Of a stretch of DNA of 64,000 nucleotides, positions 19,582 to 29,116 are shown one piece after another. The notes beneath the pieces are model-generated. The model had not been told where the DNA came from and did no database searches. It worked only from the letters and a program-made list of their open reading frames with translations. The stretch spans positions 402,889 to 466,888 of the forward strand of contig JANQEW010000029.1 of the NCBI GenBank assembly GCA_028278135.1, given 5' to 3'. The DNA is from Rhodospirillales bacterium. Its GTDB lineage: Bacteria > Pseudomonadota > Alphaproteobacteria > Rhodospirillales > Rhodospirillaceae. The stretch's first letter is position 1. Every line of letters begins with the position of its first letter. A program made the translations under genes and the position numbers.

Positions 19582-20805
19582 CTAGATAACTCTGCTTTTT
19601 CTGAGCTCCTTGAGCTCCGCAGGTGAGAGATCTAGGAGCGTGCCTAATACCTCTTCAGTATGCTCACCAAGACGGGGACCAAGCGTAGAGACACGGCCCG
19701 GTGTACGGGATAATCGCGGGAACACGCCAGGCACCACAACGGGTCCCACATCTGGCACATCAACCGTGATCAGGTCATTCCGGGCACGGAAATGAGGATC
19801 AGCAAAGATATCAGCAATGCTATTTATTTGCCCAATTGGTACATCAGCAGTAATGCATTTGTGCATCACCTCTTCACGATTCAGGGACATAGTCCATTGT
19901 GATACGGTGGCGTCAACTTCTTTGCGTGCGGCCAAACGATTAGCCTTCACACCGTAAAGACCAGAAGAGGCTAATTCCGGTCGATCCATGGCATCCTCAG
20001 CCAAGCGGGCGAACATCTTATCTGTCGTACAGGCAATGGCCACCCACTTGCCGTCCTTTGTGCGGAAATGCCCATGAGGGCAGGCAATGACTGTGCCAGC
20101 TCCTTCACGCTCGCGGATACGACCAAACATACCATAAACAGCTGCAATTTCATCAAGTTGACGGAACACGGCCTCATAAATCCCAATGTCAATGACCTGA
20201 CCAATTCCAGTGTCCCGGCGATGCCGCAAGGCGAGCATGATTCCAATAGCACCATACAGACCGGACATATAGTCGCCAAGCGGAGTAGAGCCTGGCACAA
20301 CAGGCGTCTGGCCTGGGAAGCCGGCAAGATAAGACAACCCTCCAACAGCATGAGCAATATGGGCAAAGCCAGGACGCTCGCGATAGGGACCGGTTTGACC
20401 GTAGCTAGTCACACGCAGCATAACCAGGCCAGGATGATCCTGCCGCAGCAGCTCTTCCCCTAGGCCCCACTTCTCCAGAGTACCGGGTTTGAAGTTTTCC
20501 ACTAGCACATCGCACCGAGCCACCAGTCTACGAAACAGCGCTGCCCCCGCTGGCACACGTAGATCAATTGTGACAGACTTCTTATTGCGAGCTTCCGTAA
20601 GCCACATTAGAGTGGAGTCATGGCGTTTAGTCGTTGTGCCAAAGCGCCGCAGTGGATCACCAGCGATGGGGTGCTCGACCTTGTAAACTTCCGCCCCGAA
20701 TTCGCCGAGGATAGAAGCACTATGAGGCCCGGCGATAAAGGTGCCGACATCGACGACTCGAATGCCATCAAGCGGCATGGACTGCTCAGATGCTTGCTCA
20801 GACAT
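19582..20805 (-). CDS. smtA: Class III CoA-transferase, SmtA-like (succinyl-CoA:(S)-malate CoA-transferase subunit)
   Basis: First gene of the minus-strand pair. The 407-residue product is a family III CoA-transferase with Asp178 in LGDYMSGLYGA and is similar along its whole length to the next gene (shared [34 protein letters not shown]). Smt enzymes supply (S)-malyl-CoA, which is cleaved to acetyl-CoA and glyoxylate, and release succinate. Its start faces the mct operon across a 453-base regulatory gap. An in-frame TTG 21 bases upstream is a less likely start. Substrate is inferred from the neighbouring mct, meh and mch. Confidence 0.82.
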   Translation of the reverse strand: MSEQASEQSMPLDGIRVVDVGTFIAGPHSASILGEFGAEVYKVEHPIAGDPLRRFGTTTKRHDSTLMWLTEARNKKSVTIDLRVPAGAALFRRLVARCDVLVENFKPGTLEKWGLGEELLRQDHPGLVMLRVTSYGQTGPYRERPGFAHIAHAVGGLSYLAGFPGQTPVVPGSTPLGDYMSGLYGAIGIMLALRHRRDTGIGQVIDIGIYEAVFRQLDEIAAVYGMFGRIREREGAGTVIACPHGHFRTKDGKWVAIACTTDKMFARLAEDAMDRPELASSGLYGVKANRLAARKEVDATVSQWTMSLNREEVMHKCITADVPIGQINSIADIFADPHFRARNDLITVDVPDVGPVVVPGVFPRLSRTPGRVSTLGPRLGEHTEEVLGTLLDLSPAELKELRKSRVI

Positions 20806-21258
20806 AACTGTTGTGAATCCCCTCAATACTTTTTTTGCTACTTCAGCAGCAGCTACTTCTGTAGCCGTTCTTTAGCTCAGCAGCTTAGCATGTACCTGCA
20901 GTGCCAATTGGGAAACAAAATGGACGATAGCAGTGCGTGTCCTTCTCGATAAAGTTTTATCACGGTTCTCCTAGAGACCTGATCTCTTGGAACTTTCAGA
21001 CTACTGCCTACTGCGCAGCAATATACGTTCCAAGATAGTTTAGACAGACCCATTGTATCATCACATTAGATCACATTGAAACAGTTTCTCAGAACATGCC
21101 CACTTATTCTGTATCTCAGCTACGAGAATATCATGTACTATAAGGTGTATTTATAACAGAAGAATCTTCACAATGAGAGTTTTTTAAATATTGCGCTCTC
21201 ATCTGCCAATCTGCAAAATTACTCGTTTGCAATTTCTAGGGAGAACTGGGGAACCGTC
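20806..21258. promoter_or_regulatory. Divergent control region between smtAB and mct-meh-mch
   Basis: This non-coding gap must contain the promoters of both arms of the bicycle cluster. Visible structure: a 9-bp inverted repeat TCTTGGAAC (20985-20993) / GTTCCAAGA (21027-21035), and a direct repeat ATCACATT (21060-21067 and 21070-21077, period 10, one helical turn). These could be operator half-sites, but no regulator gene lies beside the cluster. I could not assign -35/-10 elements with confidence. Confidence 0.5.
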
Positions 21259-22491
21259 ATGAACAGTGTGCTAAAAGGATTACGAATAGTAGAGAGTCCT
21301 GCATTTGTTGCAGCCCCACTAGGAGGAATGACGCTGGCCCAGCTCGGGGCAGATGTGATTCGTGTTGATCCGATCGGTGGCGGCGTCGATTCTCGTCGCT
21401 GGCCAGTGACAAAAGAAGGGAAAAGTCTTTATTGGGTTGGTCTGAATAAGGGCAAAAGGTCACTCGCTATTGACACGACTCAGCCGAAAGGACAGGAGAT
21501 TGCCAGTGCACTCGTCACACAACCTGGACAAGATCGTGGCATTTTCGTTACAAACTTTCCACAAAGCAGCTGGTTCCGGTACGACAGGCTCAAAACGAGA
21601 CGAGAAGATCTCATTATGGTCAACCTTGTCGGTAGCTCCGATGGTACTTCTGCAGTAGATTATACAGTTAACTGTGCTGTTGGTTTTCCATTCGTAACAG
21701 GCCAGGTACCTGGGAAATCTGGAGGCAATCGTGTCAATCATGTTTTACCCGCATGGGACGCTATCTGTGGCATAAATGTTGCGTTAGCGGTATTATCAGC
21801 GGAACGCTACCGCAATAAAACTGGGCAAGGGCAACTGGTCAGAATGGCCCTTTCAGATATCGCCTTCGCTATGGTTGGTACCCTGGGCTATATTGCTGAA
21901 GTCCAAGTCAATAACGAGGACAGACGTTCCCATGGCAACTACCTGTATGGAGCATACGGATCTGATTTTGAGACGAAAGATGGCCGGTTTCTCTACATTG
22001 TAGTTGTAACATCTCGTATGTGGGAAGAACTTGGCAAGGTCACTGGTCTGGCCGACCGTTTCAGAGCGCTTGAACAGGCCCTCGGCGTGAGTCTCCTTGA
22101 AGAAGGGGAAAGATTCCGTGCTTCAGAGGCTATTTCTGCCATGATTCGACCATGGGTGGCAGCAAGAACGCTCGAAGAGATCCGTCTGGCATTTGGTGGG
22201 AGTGGGATCTGTTGGGGACCATATCAGACATTCCGTCAAATGCTTAATGAAGACCACCGCTGCTCGACCCGCAACCCGTTATTTACCGAGCTAGAACAGC
22301 CAGGTATCGGTCAATTTTTAGTCCCAGGCTCTCCGCTTGAGTTTGGTGCTTGTCCACGTGAAACCCCCAAGCGGGCGCCTCTTTTGGGTGAACACACTGA
22401 CGAGATTCTCTCCCAGGATCTAGGTCTCACGGATACAGAAATCAGCAAACTGCGCGATCAAAAGGTTGTTGCCGGTCCTGTTGGATTGTAA
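21259..22491 (+). CDS. mct: Mesaconyl-CoA C1-C4 CoA transferase (Mct)
   Basis: Intramolecular CoA transferase that converts 2-methylfumaryl(mesaconyl)-C1-CoA to mesaconyl-C4-CoA in the glyoxylate-assimilation cycle of the 3-hydroxypropionate bicycle. The 410-residue family III protein has the Mct-typical catalytic context HVLPAWDAICG with Asp167 and the C-terminal APLLGEHTDEIL. It is clearly divergent from the two Smt-like proteins. GGGGAA precedes the ATG. It heads mct-meh-mch, with meh 11 bases downstream. The combination of three dedicated neighbours makes the role convincing. Confidence 0.88.
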   Translation: MNSVLKGLRIVESPAFVAAPLGGMTLAQLGADVIRVDPIGGGVDSRRWPVTKEGKSLYWVGLNKGKRSLAIDTTQPKGQEIASALVTQPGQDRGIFVTNFPQSSWFRYDRLKTRREDLIMVNLVGSSDGTSAVDYTVNCAVGFPFVTGQVPGKSGGNRVNHVLPAWDAICGINVALAVLSAERYRNKTGQGQLVRMALSDIAFAMVGTLGYIAEVQVNNEDRRSHGNYLYGAYGSDFETKDGRFLYIVVVTSRMWEELGKVTGLADRFRALEQALGVSLLEEGERFRASEAISAMIRPWVAARTLEEIRLAFGGSGICWGPYQTFRQMLNEDHRCSTRNPLFTELEQPGIGQFLVPGSPLEFGACPRETPKRAPLLGEHTDEILSQDLGLTDTEISKLRDQKVVAGPVGL

Positions 22492-22502
22492 AGGAGTGAT
22501 TT

Positions 22503-23354
22503 ATGCAACAGGAAGTAAAGTATTCCGACTGGATTGGATCACAGGAGTCTCGCGAGGACAACATTACCGAATCTTCTGTCCAGGCGATTCTCAATGTTCT
22601 CGATGACGTGACCACTATGCTTAAGAAGGGTGACAGACTACCCCCTCTGTGGCACTGGTTCTTCTTCCTACCACGAGCGCCAATGACTCAGATCGGTGCA
22701 GACGGGCATCCAGAACGTGGGGGATTCTTGCCGCCTGTGACACTACCGCGACGGATGTTCGCCGGTGCACGCATGAAGTTCCATGATAATCTGATCATTG
22801 GCCAGCCAGCGACCCGCGATGGGGAGGTTATAGCTGTTCAGGAAAAGCGGGGAGGAACTGGCACGCTTGTGTTCGTAACCGTCCGCTATCGTATTCTGCA
22901 GAACGGTAGGCTGTGCGTGGAAGAAGAGCAGGACATTGTCTATAGAGAGCCTGGCGGGCCTGTCGCAGCGCCTACCCCCCTTGATGGTGTGCCACATACT
23001 ACAGCTGGTGCCTGGGTACAGAAAGTTACCCCCACCCCTGTGTTGTTATTTCGTTTTTCTGCAATTACCTTTAACAGCCATCGAATCCATTACGATCGGC
23101 CTTATGCGATGCAGGAGGAGAATTATCCTGGTTTGGTTGTACACGGACCATTAGTAGCAACTTTTCTAATGGATCTTGTTCGTCGCAATACTAATCGCAC
23201 TGTGGTGGGATATGTCTTCCGCGGGCGATATCCATTGTTTGACACGCAGCCATTTCACCTGGTTGGTCAGCTCTCCGGTGATTCTGTCACCTTAGAAGCG
23301 CAGGGTCCGGACGGAACGCTCTGTATGACGGCAACGGCAGAATTGAAGCACTGA
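22503..23354 (+). CDS. meh: Mesaconyl-C4-CoA hydratase (Meh)
   Basis: Hydrates mesaconyl-C4-CoA to (S)-citramalyl-CoA, the last intermediate before cleavage to acetyl-CoA and pyruvate. The 283-residue protein belongs to the FAS1-type/HTD2-like double hot-dog dehydratases, with the characteristic GDRLPPLWHWFFFLP near residues 42-57, a RMFAGARM segment, and the C-terminal YPGLVVHGPL that carries catalytic residues in this family. AAGGAG precedes the ATG. It sits between mct and mch. Confidence 0.88.
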   Translation: MQQEVKYSDWIGSQESREDNITESSVQAILNVLDDVTTMLKKGDRLPPLWHWFFFLPRAPMTQIGADGHPERGGFLPPVTLPRRMFAGARMKFHDNLIIGQPATRDGEVIAVQEKRGGTGTLVFVTVRYRILQNGRLCVEEEQDIVYREPGGPVAAPTPLDGVPHTTAGAWVQKVTPTPVLLFRFSAITFNSHRIHYDRPYAMQEENYPGLVVHGPLVATFLMDLVRRNTNRTVVGYVFRGRYPLFDTQPFHLVGQLSGDSVTLEAQGPDGTLCMTATAELKH

Positions 23355-23472
23355 GAGTTCATAACCGATGAGCCAGTAAGGCGGTTCCATGTATGGATAC
23401 GTTGGGTCTGGTGGGGTGTTGCTTGCCTACCTCGCTACAAGCCGTGGGTCTGTCAAAACTCAGAGGACTAAG

Positions 23473-24543
23473 ATGAAAGATGTGAAAACTAATCCTGGCA
23501 ATTTTTTTGAGAACTTTAAGTTCGATCAGGAACTTATCCATCCCACTCCACGTACCATAACGGCTGGCGACGTCGCGATCTATCAATCCCTGTTCGGTCC
23601 TCGCTTTGCTGTGCACTCGGACAGGGAGTTTGCTAGAGCCATTGGCTTACCGGACTCACCTATTGATGATCTTTTAGCTTTTCACGTTGTTTTTGGCAAA
23701 ACGGTCCCGGATATTTCGTTGAACGCCATTGCCAACCTCGGTTATGCTGACGGCCACTTCGGTACGCCTGTCTATGTGGGTGACACCCTCACGGCGGTCT
23801 CACGTGTCATAGGCCTCAAGGAAAATTCTGATCATAAAACTGGTATAGTTTATATTCGTTCAACTGGTTTAAACCAAAATGACGAAATGGTAGTTGATTA
23901 CGTGCGATGGGTAATGATTCGCAAGGAAAACAAGGATTCTTCCTGTGCAACTCCTATCCTCCCGAACCTACCAAAGGCTGTGCCCGCTTCTGCACTAATA
24001 TTTCCTTATCAGTTGAGAATGTCAGGCTACGATCTCTCTCTGGCTGGCAATAACTATCTGTGGGATGATTATGCCATCGGTGAGAAGATTGACCATGTAG
24101 ATGGGATGACAATTGAGGAGGCGGAACATCAGATGGCAACCCGCCTGTATCAGAATACTGCTAAGGTACATTTTAATTTACACGAACAGTCACAGGGGCG
24201 CTTTAAGAAAAGACTCATTTACGGTGGTCACATTATTTCTCTTGCGCGGGCGTTATCGTTCAACGGACTCGGTAATGCCTTCCGGATAGTGGCCATTAAC
24301 GGTGGGACTCATGCAAATCCGACATTCGCTGGGGACACGATCTATTGTTGGTCAGAAGTTATCGATAAACTGGTCATCCCACGACGTGATGACATCGGCG
24401 CGTTACGGTTAAGAACTTTAGCAGTGAAGAACAAACCGTGTGGTGACTTCCCTGACAAAGGAGAGGATGGGAGATATCACTCTCAAGTGGTTCTTGATTT
24501 CGATTATACGATATTAATGCCTCGCAGGGCGAAAAGGTTGTAA
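23473..24543 (+). CDS. mch: Mesaconyl-C1-CoA hydratase / beta-methylmalyl-CoA dehydratase (Mch)
   Basis: Interconverts beta-methylmalyl-CoA and mesaconyl-C1-CoA; shared by the 3-hydroxypropionate bicycle and the ethylmalonyl-CoA pathway. The 356-residue protein is a tandem MaoC-like (double hot-dog) hydratase: the N-terminal repeat holds TAGDVAIYQSLFGPRF and the C-terminal repeat IYGGHIISLARALS. I chose the ATG after AGAGGA, 84 bases into the open frame. Its presence next to mct and meh points to the bicycle rather than the ethylmalonyl-CoA pathway. The lyase Mcl that must act before and after is not in the window. Confidence 0.9.
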   Translation: MKDVKTNPGNFFENFKFDQELIHPTPRTITAGDVAIYQSLFGPRFAVHSDREFARAIGLPDSPIDDLLAFHVVFGKTVPDISLNAIANLGYADGHFGTPVYVGDTLTAVSRVIGLKENSDHKTGIVYIRSTGLNQNDEMVVDYVRWVMIRKENKDSSCATPILPNLPKAVPASALIFPYQLRMSGYDLSLAGNNYLWDDYAIGEKIDHVDGMTIEEAEHQMATRLYQNTAKVHFNLHEQSQGRFKKRLIYGGHIISLARALSFNGLGNAFRIVAINGGTHANPTFAGDTIYCWSEVIDKLVIPRRDDIGALRLRTLAVKNKPCGDFPDKGEDGRYHSQVVLDFDYTILMPRRAKRL

Positions 24544-24725
24544 AGGGCAAACAGTGGACATGCTCCGCTGCTTCCGATCAAGCAGTCGTGTCTTTCGGGT
24601 GAAAGGGGGGGGCAAGGTGGAATAGAATGCTTGAGTTTACGGGCGGCTTTTTCCTTCAAGCTCCTGAATCTTTTGGTTGAGACCTACCAGGAGTGCGAGT
24701 GCAGAGTGTCCAATATGGAGGTATT

Positions 24726-26366
24726 ATGGCGTCGTTGACTAAGAGTGTTGCATGGAAGGCACTCAGTGAGCACTATCGCGCTATTAGAAATATACACATG
24801 CGTGATCTATTCACACAGGATCCTCAAAGGTTTGAGGCCTTCTCGCTAAAGCTGGGCGACATTCTTCTTGATTATTCCAAGAACAGAATAACAAATGACA
24901 CGTTGAAGTTGCTGACACAGCTTGCAGTAGAATGTTGCGTGGAAGAGCAGCGTGCCCGTATGTTCAGAGGCGAGAAGATCAACGACGTCGAAGGTCGCGC
25001 TGTGCTGCATGTTGCATTGCGTAACCGTTCTAACAGGCCTATTTTTGTGGATGGCGAAGACGTCATGCCCAAGGTGAATACCGTCCTAGCCAAGATGCGG
25101 CGATTCTGTGAGGCTGTCAGAAGTGGTAGCTGGGTTGGTGCCACGGGGCGTCGCATCACTGACATTGTGAACATTGGAATCGGTGGGTCAGATTTGGGGC
25201 CGATGATGGTCACAGAAGCACTCAGACCATATCATCATGCTACGCTCCGCCCCTCTTTTGTGTCGAACGTGGATGGCACACATGTCGTTGAGACGTGTCG
25301 TCGTTTAAACCCAGAGTCGACATTGTTCATCGTGGCTTCAAAAACATTCACGACACAGGAAACCCTCGCTAATGCTAGAAGCGCCCGTGCTTGGCTTGTG
25401 GAGCAGCTTGGCGAATCAGCGGTTGCACAGCACTTTGTTGCCCTTTCTACTAATGTTGCCGCCGTTACAGAATTCGGCATTGATCCTGAGAACATGTTTG
25501 AGTTCTGGGATTGGGTGGGAGGGCGTTACTCGCTATGGTCAGCAATAGGTTTGTCTATTGCCGTTACTATAGGGTTTGAACGGTTTGAAGAGCTTCTATC
25601 CGGTGCACATGCTATGGATGAACATTTCCGCACCGCTCCTTTAGAAGCCAACATCCCTGTGCTGCTAGGGCTTATTGGTTTGTGGTATGTCAACTTCTTT
25701 GAGACCGGGGTCTATGCTGTTTTACCCTATGATCAATACCTGCATCGTCTTCCTGCCTATCTGGAACAAGCTGATATGGAAAGTAACGGGAAGCGCATTA
25801 CCCATGATGGAGAGCAGGTTGCATACAGAACAGGGCCAGTCCTCTTTGGCGAGCCTGGTACAAATGGTCAGCATTCTTTCTACCAACTCATTCACCAAGG
25901 GACTTGGCTCGTGCCCTGCGATTTTATTGCTCCAGCTTGTAGCCACAACCCAATTGGCACCCAACACGATATTCTGCTTTCGAATATGTTTGCGCAGAGC
26001 GAGGCGCTGATGTGGGGAAAAACTGAGAAAGAAGCACGTGCAGAACTAGAGGCGCAAGGCATGAAGGGCCATGCGCTAGAAAAGTTGCTACCACACAAGG
26101 TATTCCCTGGTAACCGTCCCACGAATACTATTTTTGTAAAAAAACTAGATCCTTACACATTAGGTTCTTTACTGGCTTTATACGAACATAAGATCTTCGT
26201 GCAGGGAGTGATATGGAACGTCAATTCCTATGATCAGTGGGGTGTAGAACTCGGTAAGCAGCTTGCTAGTAGGATACTGCAGCAGCTCCCTGGCCATGCC
26301 ATTGCAGCAGGCCATGATTCTTCTACTACCGGTCTAATACAGTATTATAAGCAGTGGCGAGGATGA
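24726..26366 (+). CDS. pgi: Glucose-6-phosphate isomerase
   Basis: Interconverts glucose 6-phosphate and fructose 6-phosphate, linking CO2-derived sugar phosphates to storage and cell-wall sugars. The 546-residue protein has both family signatures ([12 protein letters not shown] and GVELGKQLA) and [16 protein letters not shown] start at the ATG 5 bases after GGAG. The stop overlaps the cobM start (ATGA), so the two are probably co-translated. Confidence 0.96.
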   Translation: MASLTKSVAWKALSEHYRAIRNIHMRDLFTQDPQRFEAFSLKLGDILLDYSKNRITNDTLKLLTQLAVECCVEEQRARMFRGEKINDVEGRAVLHVALRNRSNRPIFVDGEDVMPKVNTVLAKMRRFCEAVRSGSWVGATGRRITDIVNIGIGGSDLGPMMVTEALRPYHHATLRPSFVSNVDGTHVVETCRRLNPESTLFIVASKTFTTQETLANARSARAWLVEQLGESAVAQHFVALSTNVAAVTEFGIDPENMFEFWDWVGGRYSLWSAIGLSIAVTIGFERFEELLSGAHAMDEHFRTAPLEANIPVLLGLIGLWYVNFFETGVYAVLPYDQYLHRLPAYLEQADMESNGKRITHDGEQVAYRTGPVLFGEPGTNGQHSFYQLIHQGTWLVPCDFIAPACSHNPIGTQHDILLSNMFAQSEALMWGKTEKEARAELEAQGMKGHALEKLLPHKVFPGNRPTNTIFVKKLDPYTLGSLLALYEHKIFVQGVIWNVNSYDQWGVELGKQLASRILQQLPGHAIAAGHDSSTTGLIQYYKQWRG

Positions 26367-27121
26367 CAATACATTTTATTGGTGTTGGACCAGGAGCGGC
26401 GGATTTAATCACCGTACGGGGGTTGAACCTTTTACAACGGTGCTCTATGGTTTTGTATGCTGGTTCTCTTATACCTGAAGATGTTCTGTTTGCAAAAAAA
26501 TCTGGTGCTAATTGTGTTAATACTGCTCATCTGACTCTGGACGAGATTATCACTATCATGGCGGCTACTCATGCGGACGGTGAGGACGTCGCCCGGCTGC
26601 ATTCAGGGGATCCATCCCTTTATGGAGCAATAGCCGAACAAATGCGCAGGCTGACAGCTCTCTCTATTCCCTACACTGTGACACCAGGTGTGCCTGCATT
26701 TGCCGCGGCAGCCGCTGCTCTTGCCACCGCCTTAACAGTCCCTGGCATTAGCCAGACTGTTATACTCACACGTACCGCAGTACGGACGGATCCGATGCCT
26801 CCTGGGGAAGAACTCGCCAGTTTGGGACGGAGTCAGGCGACCATCGTGATCCATCTCTCCATTAATAACCTAGCAGCCGTGGTACGAGATCTGACACCGC
26901 TCTATGGTATCGATTGCCCTGTTGCCGTTGTCTATAGAGCCTCTTGGCCTGACCAGCATATTCTTTATGGTACACTTGATACCATACACGATCAAGTCAA
27001 GGCAGCCGGATTTCTCCAGACGGCTTTGATAATTGTTGGGCAAACACTTGGAGGCTGTAACTTCCGTGAGAGCCGTCTGTATGCGTCTGACTACCGCCAC
27101 AGTCAGCGTGGCGTCTCATGA
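26363..27121 (+). CDS. cobM: Precorrin-4 C11-methyltransferase (CobM/CbiF)
   Basis: SAM-dependent methyltransferase of cobalamin ring synthesis. The 252-residue protein has the tetrapyrrole-methylase glycine motif [14 protein letters not shown] (6-19), the YAGSL segment, and [14 protein letters not shown] near residues 91-104. The ATG overlaps the pgi stop. cobW follows, but the other cob genes are elsewhere. A B12 supply matters here because methylmalonyl-CoA mutase is needed by the bicycle. Confidence 0.93.
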   Translation: MTIHFIGVGPGAADLITVRGLNLLQRCSMVLYAGSLIPEDVLFAKKSGANCVNTAHLTLDEIITIMAATHADGEDVARLHSGDPSLYGAIAEQMRRLTALSIPYTVTPGVPAFAAAAAALATALTVPGISQTVILTRTAVRTDPMPPGEELASLGRSQATIVIHLSINNLAAVVRDLTPLYGIDCPVAVVYRASWPDQHILYGTLDTIHDQVKAAGFLQTALIIVGQTLGGCNFRESRLYASDYRHSQRGVS

Positions 27122-27138
27122 CTCTCATCACTCTCATC
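27121..27138. repeat. 9-bp tandem duplication at the cobM stop codon
   Basis: Unit ACTCTCATC occurs twice back to back; the first base of copy one is the last base of the cobM TGA. Confidence 0.85.
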
Positions 27139-27196
27139 TCACCGACAGAAGAGAACGCAAACTTTGTCCTGTTGTGTTAATAATGGAAGAGCCAAG

Positions 27197-28210
27197 ATGG
27201 CATCACCGAATCTTTACAAAATACCAGCAACCATCGTGACAGGCTTCTTGGGATCTGGTAAGACGACCTTAATTCGTCATCTGCTGAAGAACAATCGTGG
27301 TCGTCGCATCGCCGTTATTATCAACGAATTCGGTGATGTTGGAATGGATCGGGCTCTCCTTGAAGGATGCGACGTGCCAGGATGTGATGACATCATCGAA
27401 CTGGCCAACGGTTGTCTCTGTTGCACAGTTGCAGAAGAATTTCTGCCTGCGATAGAAAAAATAGTAAACTCTACAGAGAAAAAACCTGATAATATCATCA
27501 TAGAAACTTCTGGTTTAGCGTTACCCAAACCACTTGTGCAAGCCTTTCAGTGGCCCAATATTCGTGCGCGGGTCATGGTAGACGGGGTGGTAGTGGTTGT
27601 TGACGCCATAGCAATGTTAGAGAGCAGATTTTCTCACCGTCCGCAGATGGTGACGATGGCCAACAACGCCCACAACAACCCGCTTGCGGAAACCTTTACT
27701 GATCAACTGGCGTGCGCGGATATAGTGCTCTGCAATAAAACGGATCTCATTCCTCAAGAAGATCTTTATATAATAGAAAATACATTAAAGTCTCGCCTGC
27801 GGGCAGGTGTCAGGCTGCTGAACATTCATCACGGTCGTGCCAACCCCGCCCTTCTGTTAGGACTCGGAGGAGTAGCAGAAGAGAATCTTGCCTGCACTCA
27901 TGATGATCATCATACTCATGACGATTTTGAAAGTTTTACGCTTACTCTGCCAGCTGTCTCAGATGTTGATGCTCTTGAAAAAAGATTATTTATTATTTTA
28001 ACAACTAATAACATTCTACGCATAAAAGGTTTTCTCGATGTGCCAGGGAAGGCCATGCGATTGGTGGTGCAGGGAGTTGGCACAAGGATTCAGCGTTACT
28101 TTGATCAACCCTGGAGAGGCGCAGAGTCTCGATGCAGCCGCCTGGTAATCATTGGCCTTAAAGGATTGGATCGGCGCGCTATCGCTACGACCCTTGGCGC
28201 AAGGTTATAA
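27197..28210 (+). CDS. cobW: CobW-type metal-binding G3E GTPase
   Basis: G3E-family P-loop GTPase; CobW relatives insert or deliver cobalt for the aerobic cobalamin pathway. The 337-residue product has Walker A GFLGSGKTT (16-24), the metal-binding CLCC (72-75), NKTD for guanine recognition, and a His/Asp-rich stretch (HDDHHTHDD, about 234-242) before the C-terminal CobW domain. I chose the ATG after GGAAGAG. The cobM neighbour favours a cobalt role over zinc homologues. Confidence 0.9.
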   Translation: MASPNLYKIPATIVTGFLGSGKTTLIRHLLKNNRGRRIAVIINEFGDVGMDRALLEGCDVPGCDDIIELANGCLCCTVAEEFLPAIEKIVNSTEKKPDNIIIETSGLALPKPLVQAFQWPNIRARVMVDGVVVVVDAIAMLESRFSHRPQMVTMANNAHNNPLAETFTDQLACADIVLCNKTDLIPQEDLYIIENTLKSRLRAGVRLLNIHHGRANPALLLGLGGVAEENLACTHDDHHTHDDFESFTLTLPAVSDVDALEKRLFIILTTNNILRIKGFLDVPGKAMRLVVQGVGTRIQRYFDQPWRGAESRCSRLVIIGLKGLDRRAIATTLGARL

Positions 28211-28319
28211 AATAAACAATCTTTTTGAGAGTATCATGAGATCTCGGAGAGGCGACTGATGCGATCTGAGAAGACGGGGGTGCTTTTCTGGCAAGGGATT
28301 TTAGGTTACAAGAAATGGC

Positions 28320-28991
28320 ATGCGTACATTGTTTCATTTCTGGCTCTCGCCACATTGTCGCAAAGTTAGACTTGCGCTGGCTGAGAAGAAGCTCGACTTT
28401 GAGCTTGTTCTTGAACGCCCTTGGGAACGACGCTCAGATTTCATGTTACTCAACCCGGCTGGAGACGTTCCCGTTTTAATAGAAAATGATGGCACGGTAG
28501 TGGTAGATTCCACAGTAATCTGCGAGTATCTGGAGGAGGTTTATCCTGACCCTTCGCTCCTGGGAGGGGTATGGCCTGTTGCGCGCGGGGAGGTACGTCG
28601 TTTGGTTGCATGGTTCGATTACAAGTTTAACAGAGAAGTGACAGCCAATTTAGTAGGGGAGAAAATTAGCAAACGCTTCATTGGTATTGGGGCGCCAGAT
28701 TCCCGTGCTATCCGGGCTGGTCAAGCCAATATTCATACCCATCTACAATATATAGCCTGGTTAACAGAACGGCGCCGTTGGTTGGCTGGAGACTCATTGT
28801 CATTCGCTGACTTGGCAGCGGCAGCCCATTTGTCAGTGGTGGATTACGTCGGTGATGTGCCGTGGGAGGAGCATCAGGAGGCTAAAAACTGGTATGCACG
28901 CATCAAATCTCGTCCCAGCTTCCGTGCCTTGCTCAAGGAACAGATTCCAGGGACACTACCACCTCATCATTACAGTGATCTCGACTTTTGA
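28320..28991 (+). CDS. Glutathione S-transferase-like protein (possible FzlA)
   Basis: The 223-residue product has an N-terminal thioredoxin-like GST domain (about 1-80; SPHCRKVRLAL, NPAGDVPVL, DSTVICEYLEE) and an all-helical C-terminal domain. The WERRSDFMLLNPAGDVPVL pattern resembles the alphaproteobacterial FtsZ-binding protein FzlA, a GST homologue required for constriction. That subfamily call is from memory and unproven. There is no obvious co-transcribed partner. Confidence 0.7.
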   Translation: MRTLFHFWLSPHCRKVRLALAEKKLDFELVLERPWERRSDFMLLNPAGDVPVLIENDGTVVVDSTVICEYLEEVYPDPSLLGGVWPVARGEVRRLVAWFDYKFNREVTANLVGEKISKRFIGIGAPDSRAIRAGQANIHTHLQYIAWLTERRRWLAGDSLSFADLAAAAHLSVVDYVGDVPWEEHQEAKNWYARIKSRPSFRALLKEQIPGTLPPHHYSDLDF

Positions 28992-29116
28992 TTTTTCGGA
29001 TTCGGAGAATTCTTTTCATCGTCTGCTACCAGTTTTGTCATCGGCGTTAACAACTCTTGCTTGGCGGGCCAGAACGATCGGCCTCAAGGGGGCTCTTACT
29101 GTTTGCGGAGAAAGGC

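Noticed and set aside
18343-20805. Formyl-CoA:oxalate or carnitine CoA-transferase pair
   Set aside because: Same protein family, but no oxalyl-CoA decarboxylase or carnitine genes nearby, whereas Mct, Meh and Mch are directly adjacent; the Smt reading is better supported.
23473-24543. Ethylmalonyl-CoA pathway instead of the bicycle
   Set aside because: Mch is shared by both, but Mct and Meh belong only to the bicycle, and no ethylmalonyl-CoA genes (ccr, ecm) are in the window.
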